DNA of 64,000 nucleotides from Streptosporangium oxazolinicum (GCF_039537505.1 NZ_BAABAQ010000015.1:191249-255248); one strand, 5' to 3'; positions 42,501 through 50,562 are shown, counted from the stretch's first letter. The notes: generated by a model from the sequence alone, not told the origin. Made by a program: numbers and translations.

Positions 42501-43835
42501 CTCGCCCCGTCCCTCACCGCCGACCTGGGCAGGACCGTCGAGCTCTCGCGCCTGCGCGTCGACTTCCCCGACGTCCGCACCGGCGCGCCGCCCGTGCGGG
42601 TGACGATCACCACCGACGGCGGGACCCGGTACGCGTGGGCCTCCGCCGACGGCTGGATCGACTTCAAGCCGCTCAGGGCGAGCCGGATCACGCTGGCCTT
42701 CGGCGTGCTCGGCGCGTGGAGGACCGAGGTGGTCGACGTCTCCATCCCCGGTGTGAAGCCGCTGCCCTCCTACCCCGACCGGCCGCTGCGCCTCCCCTGC
42801 GGCTACGGCCCGACCCTGAGGGTGAACGGCACCGCCGTGGCCACCGAGATCATTTCGGGGACCTACGCCGACCTGCTGAACGGCCGCCCGCTCGGCTACC
42901 GGGGCTGCGCGTCGCTCCCCCTGGGAGAGGGCGTCGCGCGGTTCACCGCCTCCTCCTCGCAGGGCTACCGGGTGGACTCGCTGGTCGTCACGGACGCCGG
43001 GCGTACCCGGGGGACCGGTACCCGCACCGGGCAGAGCGGGGAGGCCGGTGAGGTCGTCATGCGACCGGCCGAGGTCGAGAGCTGGGACGCCTCGCGGCGC
43101 GTGGTCAGGGTCAGTACGACCGAGCCCTCCTACCTGGTGGTCAACGAGAACCACAACCGGGGGTGGCGGGCCTCGATCGACGGACGCCCCCTCCAACCCG
43201 CACGGCTGGACGGGTGGCGCCAGGCGTGGTCGCTCCCGCCGTCCACCGGAGTCGTGGTGATCACCTACGAGCCGGACGGGCTGTACCGGGCCTCGCTCGT
43301 CGCCGGGGGGATCCTCGTCGCACTGGTCGCCGCACTCGCGCTGCTCCGTTCCCGTTCCGGTCCGGGTTCCCGCCCCCGCTTCCGTTTCCGCGCCGAGAGT
43401 CCCCGTCCTGAGAGTCCCCGTCTCGGGCGGTTTCTTCCCGAGGCGGCGCCCGCGCGGGTGCGCGCCGCCTGGCTCTGGCCCCTCGCCCCGCTGCTCGGCT
43501 TCTGGGTCCAGGGCTGGCCCGGCGCGCTGCTCGTCGGGGTGGTCGCCGCCCTGGCCCTCTGGCTGCGGGAGGTCGCGACCGCGGAGCACAGCGCGGGCGG
43601 CCTGCCGTACCGGGCGGGCAGGGTGTTGACGTCGCCGTCGCCGGTGGTGGCCGTCCTGGGGGCGGCCGGGGCCGCGCTGGGGTACGGCGGCGACACCGGG
43701 CAGACCGTGGCGCAGTATCTCTGCCTGGCCGTGCTCGGCCTGCTGTTCGCCGCGATCGGCACCCGGCCCCTTCCCCGGTCGTGGCTGCCCGCGCCGACGG
43801 TTCCCCGGCCCCTCCAGCCCGAGGGGAAGCCATGA
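39543..43835 (+). CDS. aftD: AftD-family alpha-(1->3)-arabinofuranosyltransferase
   Basis: This 1430-residue enzyme has an N-terminal GT-C membrane domain (about 25-430, with WDQDYLGHLQNQAYGYIFPMGPFY and PLSPFRNLHKFNALVRLP, as in DUF3367). A large external part contains two discoidin/F5-8C-like carbohydrate-binding modules (about 710-840 and 950-1075, each with VTASS and AxDGDxxTxW). Two or three C-terminal helices follow. AftD adds alpha-1,3-arabinofuranose branches from decaprenyl-phospho-arabinose in mycobacteria. The sugar used here is inferred from the family only. The GTG start directly follows the GT4 stop; the 3' end overlaps the DUF3068 gene (ATGA). Confidence 0.88.
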   Translation: MTATSEAWINRLAAPPSEFGASDTGLRLRLRLLAGCLLLAAVAFNMAPGKLIAETKLDMPINPIGFLSQALNMWDQDYLGHLQNQAYGYIFPMGPFYTLLINAGMPPWVVQRLWVTLILCVAFVGVAQVARALRIGGQLAGVLAGLTYALAPHAQALMGFNSVEFAPSAVLPWVLLFLVRGARGETSPRRAACLSALVFLLAGGINAAAELAVLVVPMIYLLTRARGPRKRRLIAWWLAAIAAVSFWWLAPLVLLGRYVFSFLPFTENARTTTLVGSLTNALRGVNNWVAFLPVDGRPYLPAAYEHATVPWLVLVTALVAGLGLAGLTLPATPERLFLVTTALVGVAVLVMGYAGPLAEPTRALLDGPLSPFRNLHKFNALVRLPLVLGLAALVSYVGARRAAVRIPVAATCAGLIGLTLVPVASAGIAPSGAFPDVPGYWREAAAWLDQRADQGTVLILPGSRRGEYTWGRPIDEPFQPLLRKARWVSNTIVPWGTAGSSRLVDAIDDRFANGQGSAGLARTLRRVGVRYLVIRNDLDRVSFGGAWPARVHQALESSPGIVRVSGYGPPVGFTESGTGSGWLDQPYTALEIYEVTDARPPVGTVSARRPLRVSGGPEALLTMAEEGVLDDDRPVILGDDPGAENVPAADTVLTDTMRRRELGVSDLRRSLTETLPADEPFETERPVSDLTDPAWEEPKTVAVLSGADRVTASSSDSRLGAPWNVRDPGRQPYAALDGDVRTGWRSTGWRPPAEEWLEVRFTEPTAVPSLRAAFDRSDETALVSEVSVETDAGAVRTRVDPAAFWQELNVRPGKTSRLRVRISGVATERSNKVGILDLSIPGLQPGRSLLVPTVPTASGTALSAAPRGAGPVVPDRGGPTVVTSRTDRASGCMRGSYAWTCAEELGIVGEDGYGFDRTVLLENPGRRVISGRTALTDGNSAVGLLTPPDLYPKVTASSTKSDIPATGPWAAFDGDRSTIWYAHGDDLAPSLTADLGRTVELSRLRVDFPDVRTGAPPVRVTITTDGGTRYAWASADGWIDFKPLRASRITLAFGVLGAWRTEVVDVSIPGVKPLPSYPDRPLRLPCGYGPTLRVNGTAVATEIISGTYADLLNGRPLGYRGCASLPLGEGVARFTASSSQGYRVDSLVVTDAGRTRGTGTRTGQSGEAGEVVMRPAEVESWDASRRVVRVSTTEPSYLVVNENHNRGWRASIDGRPLQPARLDGWRQAWSLPPSTGVVVITYEPDGLYRASLVAGGILVALVAALALLRSRSGPGSRPRFRFRAESPRPESPRLGRFLPEAAPARVRAAWLWPLAPLLGFWVQGWPGALLVGVVAALALWLREVATAEHSAGGLPYRAGRVLTSPSPVVAVLGAAGAALGYGGDTGQTVAQYLCLAVLGLLFAAIGTRPLPRSWLPAPTVPRPLQPEGKP

Positions 43836-44905
43836 TCGACCGTCGGCTGCACGGTGTCGTCGCGATCGCGGTGGGAGCGTTTCTCGTCACGCTCGCGGCA
43901 CTGGTCCGTCTCCATGTCTATCCCGGCGCCATGCTCCTGCCCGCCGAACAGGACCGGGTCACCAGGATGAGCTCCGAGTCCGGCACCTACTTCGACACCG
44001 CGGCACTGCGTACCAGGCGGGGGGTGCCGATCGACGTGGCCGTCGCCCGGTACGGCGACCTGGTCAGGTCGACGGCGGACGTCGCCGTCTGGACCGAGTT
44101 CGTGTCGGTCCAGACGCGTACGGGCGGCCGGATCGACTACCACGAGCGGCGGGCCGCCTTCGACCGCCGCACCGGGCAGGCGGTCGACTGCTGCGACGGC
44201 TACAACGACATCGATCCCCGGCCCCGGCCCCGAGGGCTGGTCTTCCGCTGGCCGCTGGACGCGCGGCCGATCTCCTACCCGGTCTACGACCCGCTGGCCC
44301 GGCGCGCGGTGACCGCCAGGTTCGAGGCCATCGAGACCCTGTACGGCGTGCGGGTCCACCGCTACGCGCAGCGCCTGGTCAACGAGCGTCTCCAGCAACC
44401 CGCGATGAACCTGCCGGGCACCGTGCTCGGCCTGGACCGGCCGGAGGAGGTACCGGCCGTCGCCTATCTGGACGGCACCCGCACCTTCTGGGTGGAACCC
44501 GCGAGCGGCATGGTGATCGGGGTCAGGGAGAACCTCACCAAGACCCTGCGCACGGCCGACGGCCGGGGCAGGCTGGTGCTCTTCTCCGCCGACCTGCGTA
44601 CGTCCTCGGGCGACGAGCGGTGGAACGCCGGAGAGGCCGGGCACTTCCGCTCGTGGTCGCTCGTCGTCGGGGTGGTGGTGCCGCTCAGCCTGGCCCTGCC
44701 GGGGCTGGCCGCCCTGCTGCTGGGCCTGCGCCGGCAGCTCAGACCTGACGGGCCCGATCCCGCTCCTGATCCCGTTCCCGGTCCTGACCTTGACCCTGCC
44801 CCTGACCCTGATCCCGGTCCTGACTCTGATCCCGGTCCCGGTTCCGGCCCTGGGGAAGCAGCCGGTACAGCCGCTGGGCGGGACCCTCGACCAGCCGATG
44901 CGTGA
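43832..44905 (+). CDS. DUF3068 (PorA-like) protein with Asp-Pro/Gly-Pro repeat tail
   Basis: The 357-residue protein has an N-terminal helix, an external domain and a second helix (SLVVGVVVPLSLALPGLAALLLGL). The external domain carries the DUF3068 blocks HERRAAFDRRTGQAVDCCDGYNDID, VFRWPLDARPISYPVYDP and FWVEPASGMVIGV. The last 54 residues are a DP/GP-rich cytoplasmic tail encoded by a hexanucleotide repeat that overlaps the opposite-strand acyltransferase gene by 167 bp. ATG at 43832 overlaps the aftD stop. A paralogue lies at 46191. The function of DUF3068 is unknown; some members are linked to porin-like surface proteins. Confidence 0.8.
   Translation: MIDRRLHGVVAIAVGAFLVTLAALVRLHVYPGAMLLPAEQDRVTRMSSESGTYFDTAALRTRRGVPIDVAVARYGDLVRSTADVAVWTEFVSVQTRTGGRIDYHERRAAFDRRTGQAVDCCDGYNDIDPRPRPRGLVFRWPLDARPISYPVYDPLARRAVTARFEAIETLYGVRVHRYAQRLVNERLQQPAMNLPGTVLGLDRPEEVPAVAYLDGTRTFWVEPASGMVIGVRENLTKTLRTADGRGRLVLFSADLRTSSGDERWNAGEAGHFRSWSLVVGVVVPLSLALPGLAALLLGLRRQLRPDGPDPAPDPVPGPDLDPAPDPDPGPDSDPGPGSGPGEAAGTAAGRDPRPADA
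44739..44905. repeat. dual-coding hexanucleotide repeat at convergent gene ends
   Basis: Units of the type CC(T/C)GA(T/C) and CCCGGT recur through 44751-44850. The plus strand reads Asp-Pro/Gly-Pro dipeptides, and the minus strand reads Arg-Asp-Gln/Gly-Gln. Both genes use the array as their C-terminal tail. Confidence 0.8.
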
Positions 44906-46079
44906 GGTCGGCGATCGCGACGGTGAGCGCGGTGCACACCACCAGCGTGGTCACCAGGTCGCCGGTGAAGGCGGCCTGCCCGGTCAGCTCGTACCAGGCC
45001 ACGATCACCACGAACTGCCACAGGAAGACGCCGTAGGAGATCCGGCCGAGATAGCGCATCACGCGGTTGCCGAGCAGCGAGCGCAGCGGCGAGGGGCCGG
45101 AGGTGAGCAGGGCGACGGGGGACAGGAAGGCGAGGACGAAGGCGGTGTAGAGGACGATCTCGAAGACGTCCGTCCACAGGTCCTGCAGCTCGAAGAGGCG
45201 CCCCCCGGCGATCGGGGTGGCGGCGATGGCGAGGACGAAGGCGGCGATGACCCAGCAGGTGAACCACGACTCGCGGATCCCGCGCGTCAGGCGCCGCACC
45301 GGCGCCTCGGGGTCGGGTTCGGCGCGGGCCCAGAGCGAGACGACCGCCAGGGCCATGCCCGCGCAGAAGTAGACGAGCAGCCGGGGCAGCCACAGCCCCA
45401 GCTCGGGCCGGTGGTCCGGCACGTGCGTGAAAATCGTCCAGGCGAACGAGGTCGAGGCCAGCGCTCCGAGGCAGAACAGGAGCCGCACGGCACGCGCGGA
45501 CGGTGACGCGCCCCGTCCCGCGACGGCTCGCAGCAGCACGGCGATCACCGGCAGGGCGATGTAGAAGGACATCTCCACCGACAGGCTCCACATCTGCCCG
45601 AGCCCCACCGGGCTCGCCCCCTCCCACCAGGGGGTGGTGACGTAGTTCTGCCCGAGCAGCAGCAACGGGAGCCATTTCAGCGGGTCGCCCGCCGCGCCCG
45701 GTGCCCACAGCACCATGGCCACGACCACGACGAGCCAGTACGCGGGCAGGATGCGCAGGGCGCGTCTCCACAGATAGCCCGTCGTCCCGGGAGCGGACGT
45801 GCCCTCGATGACCTGCCGGGCCCAGGGGCGGTAGAGCAGCAGCCCCGACAGGAGGAAGAAGATCGGCACCCCGATGTCGCCGCGGGCGATCAGGCCGCCG
45901 ACGAACCCCTCCCGCAGGGACACGCCCGTCTGGGCCGCGACATGATAGAAGAGCACGCAGAAGGAGGCGACCGCCCGGACCCCGTCCAGCGCGTCCAGAC
46001 GACCGTCGACCGCGGGAAGGTCTCGCACGTCCGAGGGGGTTACCGGCCGGTAGGCCGGTGGAGAGCCTGCTTCGGTCAC
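44739..46079 (-). CDS. acyltransferase-3 family membrane O-acyltransferase
   Basis: The 446-residue product opens its first helix with LDGVRAVASFCVLFYHVA, which holds the catalytic-type His of AT3 enzymes. It also contains FFLLSGLLLYRPW, RRALRILPAYW and MWSLSVEMSFYIALP, and has about ten helices. It transfers acyl groups to sugars of surface glycans. GTG at 46079 is in the right frame with GAGGG 10 nt upstream; an ATG ten bases further up is in another frame. The last 36 residues are a charged RDQDRDQGQ tail read from the complement of the repeat that encodes the DUF3068 tail. Mycobacterial Rv0228 next to DUF3068 is the likely counterpart. Confidence 0.87.
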   Translation of the reverse strand: MTEAGSPPAYRPVTPSDVRDLPAVDGRLDALDGVRAVASFCVLFYHVAAQTGVSLREGFVGGLIARGDIGVPIFFLLSGLLLYRPWARQVIEGTSAPGTTGYLWRRALRILPAYWLVVVVAMVLWAPGAAGDPLKWLPLLLLGQNYVTTPWWEGASPVGLGQMWSLSVEMSFYIALPVIAVLLRAVAGRGASPSARAVRLLFCLGALASTSFAWTIFTHVPDHRPELGLWLPRLLVYFCAGMALAVVSLWARAEPDPEAPVRRLTRGIRESWFTCWVIAAFVLAIAATPIAGGRLFELQDLWTDVFEIVLYTAFVLAFLSPVALLTSGPSPLRSLLGNRVMRYLGRISYGVFLWQFVVIVAWYELTGQAAFTGDLVTTLVVCTALTVAIADLTHRLVEGPAQRLYRLLPQGRNRDRDQSQDRDQGQGQGQGQDRERDQERDRARQV

Positions 46080-46190
46080 TTTTTGGCATCCCTCGTGACG
46101 TAGGTCATCGCCGCCACTAACATATCGCGAAATGGAACTTGTTATAGCGCGATCGGCACCCCTGCGCAGCGGACAGCCCCTGGAGGAGCG

Positions 46191-47105
46191 ATGCGTCGCG
46201 TCGTCGGTTTGACACTGATCGGAATCGGGGCGTTCCTCATCGTTCTCGCGCCGCTCGTGCGGTTCCAGGTCGCGTCCGGCCTCATCGCCGCCCCCGCCGA
46301 CCAGTACGGCATCAGCAAGCTGGAGGCCGTCGGCGCCCAGTACTTCAGTCCCGGGGACCTGAAGGTGATGACGGGCGACCTCGACATCACCGTCACGACC
46401 AGGGGCGACGTCGCAGCGGCCGAGGGCGACCGGGTCGTCTGGGAGGAGGCCATGGTCGTCAACGACGTCACCAACCAGAACCCCCTCATCTCGTTCACCG
46501 AGCGCCGCAGCGCGTTCGACAAGTACACCGGCGAGGGCGTCAACTGCTGTGACGTCAACGTCGACAAGGACCCCGTGCGGCTCCAGGGGCAGATCTACAA
46601 GTGGCCCTTCGACGTCGAGAAGAAGACGTACAGCGTGTTCAACGCGGTCACCGGCAAGGCGTTCGACGCCAGGTTCGCCGGTGAGGAGCAGGTCGGAGGG
46701 CTGTCGGTCTACCGGTTCGAGCAGACCGTCCCGCCGACCAAGACCGACACCATCACCGCCCCGGCCTCCGTCCTCGGCATGGACGACTCCGGTGACGTGC
46801 AGGTGGACCGCGTCTACGACGCCGTCAACACCTTCTGGATCGAACCGGCCACCGGCTCGCCGGTGCGGCAGGAGCAGCAGCGCCACGAGGTGCTCAAGAC
46901 CGAGGACGGGGTCGAGCGCTCGCTGGCCTTCGTCGCCACCGCGAAGATGACCCAGGAGACCGAGGACGAGCTGGTCAAGAACGCGATCGACGGCAGGAGC
47001 ACCATCACGATGCTCAGGACCACGATCCCGCTGGTGCTCCTGCTGCTCGGGCTGGCCCTGGTCATCACCGGCTTCGTGCTCATGAGGCGCCGCGCGTACA
47101 ACTGA
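46191..47105 (+). CDS. DUF3068 (PorA-like) membrane protein
   Basis: The 304-residue protein has an N-terminal helix (VVGLTLIGIGAFLIVLAPLV), an external domain and a C-terminal helix (TTIPLVLLLLGLALVITGFVL). The external domain contains ERRSAFDKYTGEGVNCCDVNVDKD, YKWPFDVEKKTYSVF and TFWIEPATGSPVRQEQ. It is the standard-length family member and lacks the repeat tail of its paralogue at 43832. GGAGGAGCG precedes ATG. A strong terminator follows, so the transcript ends here. Confidence 0.82.
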   Translation: MRRVVGLTLIGIGAFLIVLAPLVRFQVASGLIAAPADQYGISKLEAVGAQYFSPGDLKVMTGDLDITVTTRGDVAAAEGDRVVWEEAMVVNDVTNQNPLISFTERRSAFDKYTGEGVNCCDVNVDKDPVRLQGQIYKWPFDVEKKTYSVFNAVTGKAFDARFAGEEQVGGLSVYRFEQTVPPTKTDTITAPASVLGMDDSGDVQVDRVYDAVNTFWIEPATGSPVRQEQQRHEVLKTEDGVERSLAFVATAKMTQETEDELVKNAIDGRSTITMLRTTIPLVLLLLGLALVITGFVLMRRRAYN

Positions 47106-47127
47106 CGTTCTCGACGGGACATCGTGA

Positions 47128-47171
47128 CGGGGAGGCCGCGGGCGAGAGCGCCCGCGGCCTCCCCGCTTTTT
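47128..47171 (+). terminator. strong Rho-independent terminator
   Basis: A perfect 16-bp stem (47128-47143 with 47150-47165) with a 6-nt loop is followed at 47167 by TTTTT, the most classical terminator in the window. Confidence 0.85.
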
Positions 47172-47322
47172 CCCGCCTCCCCGCCGCACGCTTCTCGCCG
47201 GAACGCCACCAAAGCGTTCGCCGGAACGCTCACCGGAATGCCGCTGGAACGTGTTTCACCCTTTTCCCCCGTTGATTACTCGCGAGTAGCTTTGAGTTCC
47301 GGCCGAAGGAAAGACCACACAC

Positions 47323-47336
47323 TAGAACACGTTGCA
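47323..47336 (+). promoter_or_regulatory. KstR-type operator box
   Basis: TAGAACACGTTGCA matches the TnnAACnnGTTnnA consensus that I recall for the mycobacterial cholesterol repressor KstR at every fixed position. It lies 31-44 bp before the following ATG, over the expected -35 region. Confidence 0.5.
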
Positions 47337-47354
47337 GTTAATTTCCGGCGGTCG

Positions 47355-47367
47355 TACAGTCAACGCA
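47355..47367 (+). promoter_or_regulatory. -10 box for a leaderless NMO transcript
   Basis: TACAGT (47355-47360), six bases, then ATG; no Shine-Dalgarno is present. Confidence 0.4.
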
Positions 47368-48482
47368 TGCGGACCCGTGTCACCGACATGCTCGGGATAG
47401 AGTTGCCGATCTTCGCGTTCAGCCACTGCCGTGACGTCGTCGCCGAGGTGAGCCGCGCCGGGGGGATGGGGGTGCTCGGAGCCCTCTCCTTCACCCCGGA
47501 GGAGCTCGAAACGGAGCTCACGTGGATCGACGCCCACGTCGGCGGCAGGCCGTACGGCGTCGACGTGGTCATGCCCGCCTCGTACGCCGGATCGGACCTC
47601 GGTGTCGACTCCCCGGAGGACCTCGTGGGACGGCTCCAGGGGATGATCCCCCGGGAGCACCGGGAGTTCGTCGACGGCCTGCTCGCCGCCCACGGCGTGC
47701 CGCCGCTGTCGGCCGACGCGGACGCGGGGAGGGTGCTGCTCGGCTGGACCGATGCCACCGCCCGCCCGCAGGTCGAGGTGGCGCTGAGGCACCCGATCGC
47801 GCTGCTCGCCAACGCGCTGGGCCCGCCCCCCGCCGACGTGGTCGGCCAGGCCCACGCCAGGGGGGTGAAGGTCGCCGCGCTCGCCTCCACACCCCGGCAC
47901 GCGGTCAAGCAGGTCGAGGTCGGCGTGGACATCGTCGTGGCCCAGGGCACCGAGGCGGGCGGGCACACCGGGGAGATCTCCACGATGGTCCTCGTCCCGC
48001 AGGTCGTGGACGCCGTCGACGTCCCCGTACTCGCGGCGGGCGGCATCGGCGACGGCCGCCAGGTGGCGGCCGGGCTCGCGCTCGGCGCCGAGGGCGTGTG
48101 GACGGGGTCGATCTGGCTCGCCGTGGAGGAGGCCGACACCTCCGAGGTGGTCAGGCGCCGCATCCTGGAGGCCACCTCGCGCGACACCGTGCGCTCGCGG
48201 TCCTGGACCGGCAAGCCCGCCCGGCTGCTCAGGAACGAGTGGACCGACGCCTGGGAGTCCCCGGAGTCGCCCGGCACGCTCCCGATGCCGCTGCAGTTCA
48301 TGTTGATCTCCGAGGCGCTCCGCCGGATCGGCCGCTCCGGCGCGACCGAGCTCGCGACCTTCCCCGCCGGGCAGATCATCGGCGCGATGAACCAGGTGAG
48401 ATCCACCCGTGACGTCGTGTTCAGCCTGGTAGAGGAGTATGTGGCGGCCAAGGACCGGTTGGATCGCATAACGGGCGACTGA
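47367..48482 (+). CDS. nitronate monooxygenase-family FMN enzyme, IpdC-like
   Basis: The 371-residue TIM-barrel protein starts MRTRVTDMLGIELPIFAFSHCRDVVAEVSRAGGMGVLGA and contains the FMN-phosphate segments VVAQGTEAGGHTGE and VLAAGGIGDGRQVAAGLALGAEGVW. The RSRSWTGKPARLLRNEWTDAW region is shared with mycobacterial NMO-like proteins of sterol catabolism (IpdC type, Rv3553), as I recall. True nitronate oxidation is therefore doubtful, and a CoA-ester reductase role is plausible. ATG at 47367 is chosen because family sequence starts there. The upstream KstR-type box supports a steroid link. Confidence 0.82.
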   Translation: MRTRVTDMLGIELPIFAFSHCRDVVAEVSRAGGMGVLGALSFTPEELETELTWIDAHVGGRPYGVDVVMPASYAGSDLGVDSPEDLVGRLQGMIPREHREFVDGLLAAHGVPPLSADADAGRVLLGWTDATARPQVEVALRHPIALLANALGPPPADVVGQAHARGVKVAALASTPRHAVKQVEVGVDIVVAQGTEAGGHTGEISTMVLVPQVVDAVDVPVLAAGGIGDGRQVAAGLALGAEGVWTGSIWLAVEEADTSEVVRRRILEATSRDTVRSRSWTGKPARLLRNEWTDAWESPESPGTLPMPLQFMLISEALRRIGRSGATELATFPAGQIIGAMNQVRSTRDVVFSLVEEYVAAKDRLDRITGD

Positions 48483-48551
48483 GTGGCACCGGTGTTCGGA
48501 TGTGCGCTACAAACTCATCAACGACGATGTGGTTGACGAGGTTGGAGATGG

Positions 48552-50447
48552 ATGGCGCACCCCGAGGTCGACCGGGCCCCTGGCGAGGAGGCGGCGGACC
48601 GGCCGCGTTCCCGTAGTCGGTGGGTGCCCGCCGCCCTGGCGCCCGTCCCGGGTGAGGGAAGGCGACGTCGCGGCGAGCGGTGGGTTCCGGCCGTCGCCCT
48701 GGCGCTCATCGCCGCCCAGCTGGTCTGGCACGGCGTCCTCCTCGGCCGTGGCTACTTCTTCCTCGACGACCTCACGCTCACCGGCAGGGCGGCCTGGCAG
48801 GGGTTCGGCTGGGAGTTCCTCACCCAGATCTACGGCGCCCACCTGATGCCGGTCCCGATGGCGATCGTCGGAATCGTCACGGCCGTCCACCCCTACGGCT
48901 GGGGCCTGGCCGCCGCCTCGCTGCTGCTCCTGCAACTCGGCGCGTCGCTGGCCGTGCTCCGCATGCTCGGGGTGCTCTTCGGCGGGCGCGCGGCCATCCT
49001 GCTTCCCCTGTCGTTCTACCTGATCACGCCCATGGCCTTCACCGCCTCGTGGTGGTGGGCGGCGGGACTGCAGGCGCTCCCGCTGCAGATCGCCATCGCG
49101 ATGGCGTTGAGCAGCCACGTCCTCTATCTGCGCGACGGCAGGTTCTCGCACGTCCTCGCGGCGGCCGGATGGACGCTCCTCGGGCTCCTGTCGTTCCAGC
49201 TGAAGGCCACCGTCGCGATCCCGCTCCTGCTGCTGCTCGTCACGGTCCTCTACTTCCCCGAGCGGCCCCGCTCGCGGGTCCTCACCCGGCACGCACGGGC
49301 CTGGGGGGTGTACGCCGGGCTGATCGCCGTCTACTCGGTCTACGTGCTCACCAAGCTCGACGAGCTGCAGCAGTCGGCCGGGCTGCCGACGCCCGCCCAG
49401 GGGATGGCGTTCGTCACGCGGTTCTTCGGCGTCACCATGCCGACCTCCATCATCGGCGGTCCCGGCCGGTGGACGGACGAGCTGTCCGATCCGCCGGTCG
49501 CGGTGATCGCGCTCGCCTGGGCCGTCATCGTCGCCGTCGTGGTGGTCACCCTGCTCTGGCGGCGGGGGGCGTGGCGGGCCTGGACGATCCTGTTCCTCAC
49601 CCCCGCGGTGCTGATGGTCCCGGTCTTCCTGGGGCGCGGCCAGTTCTTCTTCTCGGCGCAGGACACCCGCTACCTGGCCGACAGCGCCCTGGTCGCGACG
49701 CTCGCGCTCGCCCTCGCGACGCTTCCGCTGCTCGGCGAGAAACGGCCCTACCGCCGCCGTGTCCCCCGGGGCCGGTCCGTCCGGGTGGCGGGGGGTGTGG
49801 TGGTCTGTGCCTTCCTCGCCTTCTCCGTCGTGTCGGTCGAGGGCTACGTCGCGGGGCAGGAGGACCACCGCGCCAGGACCGAGCGGTATCTGGAGTCCGT
49901 ACGGGCGACCCTCGCCTCGGCCCCCGAGACGACCGACATCTACCCGCGCCCTCTCCCCGACGACCTGCTCTGGCTCTCCTTCGGAGAGGAGAACCTCAGC
50001 TCGCACCTGCTGAGCCCGCTGGCGCCCCCCGGCCTGGCCGCCCTCATGCGCCATCCGAGGCCGACGACGAACCCGCTGGTCCTCGACGACCAGGGCAGAC
50101 TGGTCCCCGCCGAGGTCCGCGGCGGGTACGCCGTGCCCGCGTCCGGCGAGTGCTTCCCCCGCGTCGGCGGCCTCGTCACCGTCCCGCTGCGTCACCGGGG
50201 CGGCACGGCGACGCTCAGCCTCTCCTACGTTCGCGCGGAGGAGACCGCGGCCTACGTGCGGCTCGGCCGGCTCGGTCAGCTCGGTCAGCTCGGTCAGGAG
50301 GAGATCGAGGTCGCCTTCGCCAGGGGCGCGGGGAGGGTCTTCCTACCGGTGAGCGCCGCCACGCCCTCGATCCAGATCGAGATCCTGTCCCCCGACGCGG
50401 ACCTGTGCGTCACCCTCGCCACCCTCGGCGGCGTCGTCCCCGCCTGA
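48552..50447 (+). CDS. large polytopic membrane protein, GT-C-like
   Basis: The 631-residue protein has a basic cytoplasmic N terminus, about eleven membrane helices between 45 and 440, and an external C-terminal domain of about 190 residues. After the first helix comes LGRGYFFLDDLTLTGRAAW, an acidic DD loop like the GT-C donor/metal site. A RLGQLGQLGQ run (9-bp repeat, about 50264-50296) lies in the external domain. Donor and acceptor are unknown; lipid-linked sugar transfer is the best guess. GGAGATGG precedes ATG at 48552. It is 69 bp after the NMO gene. Confidence 0.62.
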   Translation: MAHPEVDRAPGEEAADRPRSRSRWVPAALAPVPGEGRRRRGERWVPAVALALIAAQLVWHGVLLGRGYFFLDDLTLTGRAAWQGFGWEFLTQIYGAHLMPVPMAIVGIVTAVHPYGWGLAAASLLLLQLGASLAVLRMLGVLFGGRAAILLPLSFYLITPMAFTASWWWAAGLQALPLQIAIAMALSSHVLYLRDGRFSHVLAAAGWTLLGLLSFQLKATVAIPLLLLLVTVLYFPERPRSRVLTRHARAWGVYAGLIAVYSVYVLTKLDELQQSAGLPTPAQGMAFVTRFFGVTMPTSIIGGPGRWTDELSDPPVAVIALAWAVIVAVVVVTLLWRRGAWRAWTILFLTPAVLMVPVFLGRGQFFFSAQDTRYLADSALVATLALALATLPLLGEKRPYRRRVPRGRSVRVAGGVVVCAFLAFSVVSVEGYVAGQEDHRARTERYLESVRATLASAPETTDIYPRPLPDDLLWLSFGEENLSSHLLSPLAPPGLAALMRHPRPTTNPLVLDDQGRLVPAEVRGGYAVPASGECFPRVGGLVTVPLRHRGGTATLSLSYVRAEETAAYVRLGRLGQLGQLGQEEIEVAFARGAGRVFLPVSAATPSIQIEILSPDADLCVTLATLGGVVPA

Positions 50448-50562
50448 CGAGCGCGCCTCTCCCGTGCCGGACGTGGAGTTCGGCGGTGTGCGGTGTCCCT
50501 CCATGGGGTTTTACCGTCAGGGCCGACATGGGCAACCGGGCGTCACATGCGGGCCGCCGCCA

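Noticed and set aside
43781..43831. Upstream start of the first DUF3068 protein
   Set aside because: ATG at 43832 gives the family N terminus and the usual ATGA overlap with aftD; upstream residues are low-complexity.
44464..46089. Minus-strand frame starting ATG at 46089
   Set aside because: It is out of phase with the acyltransferase-3 protein, whose helices and motifs lie in the frame starting GTG at 46079.
47124..47366. Extended N terminus of the NMO-family protein
   Set aside because: It would run through the strong terminator at 47128-47171; family sequence begins at MRTRV (47367).
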